From: Omphiscola glabra
Lineage: Eukaryota > Mollusca > Gastropoda > Lymnaeidae
Direction of reading: 5' to 3'
NCBI GenBank assembly: GCA_964017045.1
Contig: OZ024794.1
Location: 3,241,501 to 3,305,500 of the forward strand
DNA length: 64,000 bases
Shown: piece after piece, positions 57,811 to 64,000 of the stretch
How positions within the stretch are numbered: position 1 is the first letter of the stretch
Layout: every line of letters begins with the position of its first letter
Translations under genes and position numbers: made by a program
The notes under the pieces: model-generated
What the model was told of the DNA's origin: nothing
Database searches by the model: none
What the model saw: only the letters and a program-made list of their open reading frames with translations

Positions 57811-58205
57811 TGTTGCGCTTCATTATCTTGCTAGATAACCAACGTTTCTTTAACAAGATTGACATGCCTACCAAGTTTTACACCATGATTACTCTCATCT
57901 GTAAGTACGCAGGTGGATTCTTAGTCGGAAAAGCTCTGTCGCATGTAGTCAGGTGTGCTTTGGGGTCCTAATAGTATTGGAGTTCTTTTCCTTGTGTGCT
58001 TTCTTTGAACTTGAGCGGCGCTGTTACTCTCTGAACAGTGAGTCGGCCTCAAGATTATAATATTAAGTTACAATAACTTAGTGTAATATCTCAAAGCTTT
58101 GCTCAACATTTATCCAACTTTTTAAAAAAATGTGATGTATTGATGGATCAATTTAAAGATTTGTATTGGTAAATTAATTGAAGACAAATGCTTCATTATG
58201 ACTAA
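57811..58205. other. Unique sequence, nothing recognised
   Basis: About 400 bp between the LINE relic and small repeats. Confidence 0.4.
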
Positions 58206-58207
58206 TT

Positions 58208-58292
58208 TAACGTTCAATTATATAATGTTCAATCATATTATGTTCAATCATATAATGTTCAATCATATAATGCTCAATCGTATAATGTTCAA
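58208..58292. repeat. 15-bp tandem repeat, about 6 copies
   Basis: Unit AATGTTCAATCATAT. Confidence 0.88.
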
Positions 58293-58449
58293 TCATCCAA
58301 ATTACTATCCTGAATTATATTTATCCTGGGTGCTAGGGGTAGGGTGCTATGGGCGAGATGCTATGGACAAACTTATGACACTAATGACACCGAAGGGCTG
58401 GGGGCAGACAAACCATTGGCCAAGGTATAAAGTATACATCGTCTCTTCA

Positions 58450-58546
58450 CTTGGAGTATATCCCAATATTCCAACAGTATATCCAAATATTCCAACAGTA
58501 TATCTCAATATTCCAACAGTATTTCCCAATATTCCAACACTGACCG
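58450..58546. repeat. 21-bp tandem repeat, 4-5 copies
   Basis: Unit AGTATATCCCAATATTCCAAC. Confidence 0.9.
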
Positions 58547-58587
58547 AGGTCACTTAATTAAATCACCTACCTTTACTTTGAGTTGGT

Positions 58588-58878
58588 CTACTTTGGATCT
58601 CTGCAATTTCCAGTGCATGTTTTACTACAAGATTTTTTAGATCTGTCTTCCCCATTGCACTCGTCTGCCGCTTGCCTACAAGAAATCTTCGGCTTCTTGC
58701 AATCTGTCTCGGGATCTCTGCAGGACGCTGGAGTAGCGCAGGTTATAATGACTTCTTCAACTTCTTTTACGACGAATTCGGGTTCCGGGGCCGGTTTATT
58801 CTCTATGTGCTTTAGCTTACAGCCTTCCTTCTTCATGGGACATCCTTCCTTTTTGTCCCGACACTGCAGGGGCGGCAT
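58588..58878 (-). CDS. Small Cys/Lys-rich protein, 96 aa
   Basis: Open frame from ATG to TAG with 14 cysteines in spaced motifs: CRDKKEGCPMKKEGCK, PASCRDPETDCKKPKISC, SKKSCSKTCTGNCRDPK. A PAPEPEF patch recalls the PVPEPEM of the two Pro/Cys-rich frames near 63 kb, so a loosely related small-protein family is possible. No signal peptide. A good donor (AAAG|GTAGGT) lies 14 bases after the stop, and two other frames across the end of this ORF are also open, so which frame is translated is not certain. Confidence 0.5.
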   Translation of the reverse strand: MPPLQCRDKKEGCPMKKEGCKLKHIENKPAPEPEFVVKEVEEVIITCATPASCRDPETDCKKPKISCRQAADECNGEDRSKKSCSKTCTGNCRDPK

Positions 58879-59324
58879 ATTCTTTAATACGTAATTTGAG
58901 TAAGAGGACTGAGTTTGAGATGGTTGTGCAACTGCAAGAGGTCCAGGAGTTCTTCTGGGCGGAAGGGATTGAAGTTAAAAAATCTGTAGGACAAAAATAT
59001 AATTACGACGTCATAAATGCGTTTCCGGAAAATTTGGTTGAGAGAGTAATGTTGTCATGGTTATATATTTTTTAATTGTTAATTACGTCATTACCATTTA
59101 TCTAGTCGACAAATAATATTATTGAAATTGAATAAAATGCATCGCTATCAGTAAGCAAAACTATTGCATGGGTTAATATCAATTTGATAATTTTTTCACT
59201 ATGGATGTTTTCAGACAGTGATACTATACAAATACAAAGATATTCTTTTTTTTCCCATAACTGTATAAGAATTACTTTTCATTAATATTAGCTTTTTTTT
59301 AGCTTAAGTTAGTCTACTTACTTG
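58879..59324. other. 5' flank of the 58.6-kb frame, nothing recognised
   Basis: AT-rich. May contain the promoter of the minus-strand frame; no clear motif. Confidence 0.4.
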
Positions 59325-59458
59325 TAATGGTGAGTGCTAATGGTGTTGTAATGGTGAGTGCTAATTGTGTTGTAATGGTGGGTGCTAATGGTGTTGTAAT
59401 GGTGTTGTAATGGTGAGTGCTAGTGGTGTTGTAATGGTGAGTGCTAATGGTGACATAA
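59325..59458. repeat. 24-bp tandem repeat, about 5 copies
   Basis: Unit core GTAATGGTGAGTGCTAATGG then TGTT. Confidence 0.92.
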
Positions 59459-59644
59459 CAAAATTGTGGTGTTTTAAATCAAAGGAAGATGCAGAATGGA
59501 GCCATGTAAAAATCCCTTAAGTGTCACATTAAAAATGAAGAAATTATTATTTACGCCGTGGTGGTGCGGGGGGGGGTGGGGGTGTCAATTACAGAAAGAT
59601 ATTGGGGAAAGCTTTTTAAATTTGGCAAAATTGAAAATACCATA

Positions 59645-59875
59645 GTGAGAAATTTAGGACGTCATAAGTGAGAACTGTAGGACGTATGTGGTGGGAAATG
59701 TAGGACGTCTGTAGTGAGAACTGTAGGACGTCAGAAGTGAGAACTGTCGGACGTCAGTAGTGAGAACTGTAGGACGTCTGTGTTGGGAAATGGACGTCTG
59801 TGGTGGAAAATGTAGGACGTCTGTGGTGAGAAATGTAGTACATATGTAGTGAGGATTTTAAGACGTCTGTAGAAA
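59645..59875. repeat. 23-bp degenerate minisatellite, about 10 copies
   Basis: Unit core AGGACGTCTGTAGTGAGAAC then TGT. Confidence 0.9.
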
Positions 59876-60029
59876 ATGGGATAGTGTTAAGAAATTTTTT
59901 TCAGAAAAAAGAAAATGTGAGATCCTCAGACTTGTCATTACTTGCTTAAACTTCCTTTAAAATGGTTGGAGCAGGTACCGGGAGAGCGTGAACACGTGAG
60001 AATGTCATAGGGCCATGCCTGGTGGTCTT

Positions 60030-61562
60030 ACGAAAGTGTCACAGAGACCTGGTCGTGTCACAGAGACCTGGTCGTGTCAAAGAGACCTGGTCGTGTCAAA
60101 GAGACCTGGTCGTTTCACAGCGTCCTGGTCTTGTCATAGAGAACCTGGTCGTGTAACAGAAACCTGGTCTTGTCACAGAGACGTGGTCGTGTCACAGAGA
60201 CCTGGTCGTGTCGCAGAGACCTGATCGTGCCATGGAGACCTGTTCTGTCACAGAGATCTGGTCGTGCCACTGACACCTGGTCGTGCCACTGTGACTTGGT
60301 CGTGTCGGAGACTTGATCGTGTCACAGAGACCTTGTCGTGTCAAAGAGACTCAGTCGTGTCACAGAGACCTGGTCATGTCACAGAGACCTGGTCGTGTCA
60401 AAGAGACCTGGTCGTGTCACAGATACCTGGTCGTGTCAAAGTGACCTGGTCGTGTCACAGAAACCTGGTCGTGTCACAGAGACCTGGTCGTGTCCAAGAG
60501 ACCTGATCGTGCCACTGAGACCTGGTCGTGCCACTGACTTGATCTTGTCAGAGACTTGGTAGTGTCACATACTTGGTCGTGTCACAGAGACTTGGTCGTG
60601 TTACAGAAGCCTGGTCGTGTCAGAGACCTGGTCGTGTCACAGAGACCTGGTTGTGTCAGAGACCTGGTCGTGTCACAGAGACGTGGTCGTTTCACAGCGA
60701 CCTGGTCGTGTCAAAGAGACCTGGTCGTGTCGCAGAGATTTGGTCGTGCCACAGAGACTTGGTCTTGTCACAGAGACTTGATCGTGTCACAGAGACCTGG
60801 TCGTGTCACAGAGACCTGGTCGTGTTTTAGAGACTTGGTCGTGTCACAGAGACCTGGTCGTGTCACAGAGACCTGGTCGTTTCACAGCGACCTGGTCGTG
60901 TCACAGAGACCTGGTCGTGTCAAAGAGACCTGGTCGTGTCAAAGAGACCTGGTCGTGTCGCAGAGACTTGGTCGTGCCACAGAGACTTGGTCGAGTCACA
61001 GAGACTTGGTCGTGTTACAGAAGCCTGGTCGTGTCACAGAGACTTGGTCGTGTCGCAGAGACTTTGTTGTGTCACAGAGACTTTGTTGTGTTACAGAGAC
61101 TTGGTCGTGTCACAGAGACTTGGTCGTGTCACAGAGACTTGGTCGTGTCACAGAGACTTGGTCGTGTCACAGAGACGTGGTCGTGTCACAGAGACTTTGT
61201 CGTGTCACAGAGACTTGGTCGTGTCACAGAGAATTTGTTGTGTCGCAGAGACCTGCTCGTGTCGCAGAGACTGTTGTGTCACAGAGACTTGGTCGTGTCA
61301 CAGAGACTTTGTTGTGTCACAGAGACTTGGTCGTGTCACAGAGACTTGGTCGTGTCACAGAGACTTGGTCGTGTCACAGAGACTTTGTTGTGTCACAGAG
61401 ACTTGGTCGTGTCACAGAGACTTGGTCGTGTCACAGAGACTTGGTCGTGTCAAAGAGACTTGGTCGTGTCAAAGAGACTTGGTCGTGTCACAGAGACTTT
61501 GTCGTGTCACATAGACTTTGTCGTGTCCCATAGACTTTGTTGTGTCACAGAGACTTGGTCAT
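60030..61562. repeat. 19-bp minisatellite, about 80 copies
   Basis: Unit GAGACCTGGTCGTGTCACA. Left half mostly GACCTGG, right half mostly GACTTGG or GACTTTG. Three units make a 57-bp frame, so all plus frames stay open; these ORFs are by-products. Confidence 0.96.
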
Positions 61563-62289
61563 ACAGATTTTAACGTTTTTATTACAATAAAAATAAACCT
61601 TTGTCAAAATAAGTCCGCATAAATTTTCCAGAGTTCACCCTTTTATTGTAAGAATACAGCCAGTCATAGTTCAGTTATACATACTAACCAAATATCAGAG
61701 GGGATAATAAATGATTAAAAATAATTCGATGGTACAGAAATTTTGAATAATGTAGTACTTAGTAGTTCTAAGATTTGAAACAGTCAGGTACAAATGCAGT
61801 TAAATCAAAAACGGAAACAATGGGCTATGTAAAGAAGACATTTCTAATAATAGTTGGGAGTTCTCCTAATAAGTGCCTCGTATAGGCATGGGATATTTGC
61901 TTTATTTTTGGTCGTAGTGAGCTAGTAATATGGTAGTAGTGTGGTCGTAATATGGTCGTAGTGAGGTCGTAATATGTTAGTAGTGTGGTCGTGGAGGCAA
62001 TTTCTTGTTTCTTTCGTAAATGACTATTTCCATACTTTTTTTCTTCCGGTTTTTTAAAACTAAAATATTTTTAAAATTGAGTTTCTTTTTAAAACAAAAA
62101 TCTTTTTTTTTCTTTCAGAATAAGTACATCAAAATATCACTAAGCCCCTTTGCTACAAGTCAAAGTTTCAAATGGAATTAGATTCAATAACTATATACTC
62201 GGATACTATTTTTGTGACCTTGTCAGCCATTTTGACACTGACGTCACTGGCGTTAGCAACAAAATGGCGTACAGTAGACATGAAAATCT
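61563..62289. other. AT-rich, with a small GGTCGTAATAT repeat
   Basis: Short GTAGTGAGGTCGTAATATGG repeat at 61905-61990. Otherwise nothing recognised. Confidence 0.45.
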
Positions 62290-62718
62290 ACATACCGATC
62301 ACTCCATAGTAAAATAGACCGTCTGCCCAAAAGAATATTCTGTGGTGAGCTCAAACATGGAAGGCGATCTGCTAGAGGGCCGCAGCAACGTTTTAGACAC
62401 AACCTATAAGCCTCACTGCAAGCGTTCAACATAAACCCAGAACCGTGGGAAGAAAAAGCAAAGGATCGAACATCATGGCGTTCCACTTTACACAGGGGCT
62501 CCATGCAACATGAAGTTGGCAGAACATCGGCTGTACACAGGGGCTCCATGCAACATGAAGTTAACAGAACAGCGGCTGTAGAGCGAAAGAGACATGCCAG
62601 GAAGGCCCGGTCTGACTCTGCTCCCGGAGATGCCCGATGCACCTACTGCACACGTAAATGTCGTGCCAGAATAGACCTTATTAGCCATCTGCACACCCAC
62701 AGACAAGATCAGAACTAG
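62290..62718 (+). mobile_element. LINE 3' fragment with C2H2 tail, same family as the 50.5-53.2 kb element
   Basis: Plus-strand reading: RLPKRIFCGELKHGRRS, then ASLQAFNINPEPWEEKAKD and RTSWRSTLHRGSMQHE. It ends RTAAVERKRHARK and CTYCTRKCRARIDLISHLH with the C-x2-C...H-x3-H finger intact, stopping at TAG 62716-62718. It carries a stop (near 62405) and an in-frame 45-bp tandem duplication (units at 62491 and 62536). Further retrotransposon-like wording (ETPEHALAQP) follows to about 62880. Confidence 0.75.
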
Positions 62719-62889
62719 TGCAAATCCGATCATTAAAGTGGCCATGGTCGAGTTCCGACTGACGAACAACATTGTAAAATATGGTTTGCTGACAAGTGTC
62801 AAAAGTAACCTAAACCGGTTGGGATCAGGCAAACCAGAAACACCAGAACATGCCCTTGCCCAACCAGTGCACCCAGTGCACGTTTGCTA

Positions 62890-63084
62890 TTTTCCCATGA
62901 ACGCCCGCTTATAAATGAATTCAAGCAAATTATAAGAACATTTGCGCCAAATCAATTTACGCAACAACCCAAGATAATAATTGGCGGTACTTTCAAATAG
63001 TCCAAATTCTTTCGAATGCCTAACAGCATATAAATGCTAATTTCCGTTAAATTGTGTACTCACATGAACAAAGTGTAAATCTAC
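62890..63084. other. 3' flank of the Pro/Cys-rich gene, nothing recognised
   Basis: Unique AT-rich sequence between the LINE fragment and the small gene. Confidence 0.4.
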
Positions 63085-63300
63085 CTATTTAGTGCAGGGT
63101 GATTTATAGACCGGCGGACATGGCTGCGGTGGCATATCTGGTTCAGGTACCGGTGTTGGGGGCCTAGGAGGAGTGGGTGGAGTTGGAGGTCTTCTGCATG
63201 GTGGATACAAGGGCACGCACGGAGGTCGCTGGTATTCTTCGAGTTCAGGGAGTTCCAGTTCTGACTGAACAGAATCCTTGATTGCGCAAGGAGTGGCCAT
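63085..63300 (-). CDS. Small Pro/Cys-rich protein, 71 aa (tandem paralogue)
   Basis: Open frame from ATG GCC ACT to TAG. Acidic start (SELELPELEEYQ), then RPPCVPLYPPCRRPPTPPT, RPPTPVPEPDMPPQPCPP and a SPC end. Compared with 63578-63805 it has an extra Pro-Thr stretch (RRPPTPPTPPR) where the paralogue has a Lys-rich MKVKE. Tandem duplication on the same strand is the simplest origin. No known domain recognised. Confidence 0.65.
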   Translation of the reverse strand: MATPCAIKDSVQSELELPELEEYQRPPCVPLYPPCRRPPTPPTPPRPPTPVPEPDMPPQPCPPVYKSPCTK

Positions 63301-63577
63301 TTAAAAAAGTATTTTGTGCTTTCGTGAATTAATGTAGATGTTCCGCACTAAATAAAAGAGTCAATCCGACAGACGTGGAGCACATTTAAAACTAGCAAAT
63401 GTTATTGGGGGCAGAAGCTCAAAGCGTTTGAAAAAGCGTCATCCGAAGTAGCAGAAATTTTATCATTTTGGTTCCGAGAGTTTAGCGAATTTGAAACGCA
63501 ATGTTATTTCACATTTATAAATCCCGCCGTTTAAATCAATAACATTTATTTTAAATAGCGAATTCTCTTTAATTAGC

Positions 63578-63805
63578 TTACCACTTTGGGCGGCATGGAG
63601 GTTTCATGGGCTCTGGGCATGGGCAGGCTGGCATTTCAGGTTCGGGTACTGGCGTGGGGGGTCTTTCTTTTACTTTCATTGGGCAAGGTGGCAAAAGTGG
63701 CACGCAAGGCGGTCTGACATAAGGCTCCAGTTCAGGTTCCTGCAATACGGCAGCCTCCGAGCAGAAGTTTGCACAGGCGCCGCCGATAGCCTTTTTCTCG
63801 GACAT
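63578..63805 (-). CDS. Small Pro/Cys-rich protein, 75 aa (paralogue of the next gene)
   Basis: Single open frame from ATG (AACCATGTCC context) to TAA. It has Cys at positions 11 and 15, then YVRPPCVPLLPPC, RPPTPVPEPEMPACPCPEP and a PPC end. There is no signal peptide or membrane segment. It shares the RPPCVPLxPPC...RPPTPVPEPxMPxxPCP architecture and length with the frame at 63085-63300, 277 bp downstream on the same strand. That conservation across two copies supports real coding. Function is unknown. A cytoplasmic structural role is possible but unsupported. Confidence 0.65.
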   Translation of the reverse strand: MSEKKAIGGACANFCSEAAVLQEPELEPYVRPPCVPLLPPCPMKVKERPPTPVPEPEMPACPCPEPMKPPCRPKW

Positions 63806-64000
63806 GGTTAAAGATGGATCTAGCTGGTACGAACGTTAAAGGAGACCCTCACACTACCACCGCCATATACAGAATTATGTTAGCGTGGTTACGGTATCTA
63901 CAATATAGATTAGCTATGGTAATATGATGTCATAGTTGAGTATTAATGTGTTTGGTTTTGAGATTTTCAAAACCCTAAATGCTTTTCAAAATTGACGAAA

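Noticed and set aside
5156..61562. Long ORFs within tandem arrays (for example 15713-16600 minus, 60556-61533 plus, 10924-11745 minus, 7467-8123 minus)
   Set aside because: They follow from unit lengths divisible by 3, or from several units making a stop-free multiple of 3. They are open in several frames and on both strands at once, with no start or splice context and no known domain.

Overview
This is a eukaryotic (metazoan) nuclear window, not bacterial. It holds one clear intron-bearing gene with GT-AG splice sites, hAT and non-LTR transposon relics, tRNA-derived SINEs, and an AT-rich background dominated by minisatellites. The transposon families and the CNNM-type gene fit a mollusc, perhaps a heterobranch gastropod. 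That placement is inference from general familiarity and is not proved by the sequence.

Layout. From 1 to about 22.8 kb there is almost nothing but tandem arrays with units of 9 to 70 bp, broken by two hAT MITEs (6838-7003 and 13657-13845). From 22.8 to 24.3 kb a 1.5-kb degenerate hAT transposon sits inside a 28-bp minisatellite, with a perfect 8-bp target duplication. From 24.4 to 37.8 kb there are more arrays and AT-rich sequence with no recognisable gene; part of it may be a long 3' UTR of the gene that follows.

From 49245 down to 37882 (minus strand) lies a complete six-exon CNNM-family gene (cyclin M / ancient conserved domain protein, Mg2+ transport). Its exons join into 2730 bp (909 codons plus stop), and all five introns are phase 1. 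Its introns carry minisatellites, a hAT-like MITE and a SINE. The 5' splice site of intron 4 is itself part of a 34-bp minisatellite, so the donor sequence is repeated 13 times.

From 50.5 to 53.3 kb is a broken non-LTR retrotransposon (minus strand; endonuclease, reverse transcriptase, C-terminal zinc-finger tail) invaded by a SINE and an LTR-like segment. After a 14-bp-unit array (53.7-54.5 kb), the 54.7-58 kb stretch holds hAT fragments and a second LINE relic. Three small minus-strand Cys/Pro-rich reading frames lie at 58.6, 63.1 and 63.6 kb; the last two are tandem paralogues. A 19-bp-unit array (60.0-61.6 kb) and another LINE 3' end (62.3-62.7 kb) lie between them.

By my rough tally, tandem repeats occupy about 25 kb (around 40%) of the window, in about 50 unrelated arrays. 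Most long open frames inside them are by-products of the repeats and are not annotated as genes.
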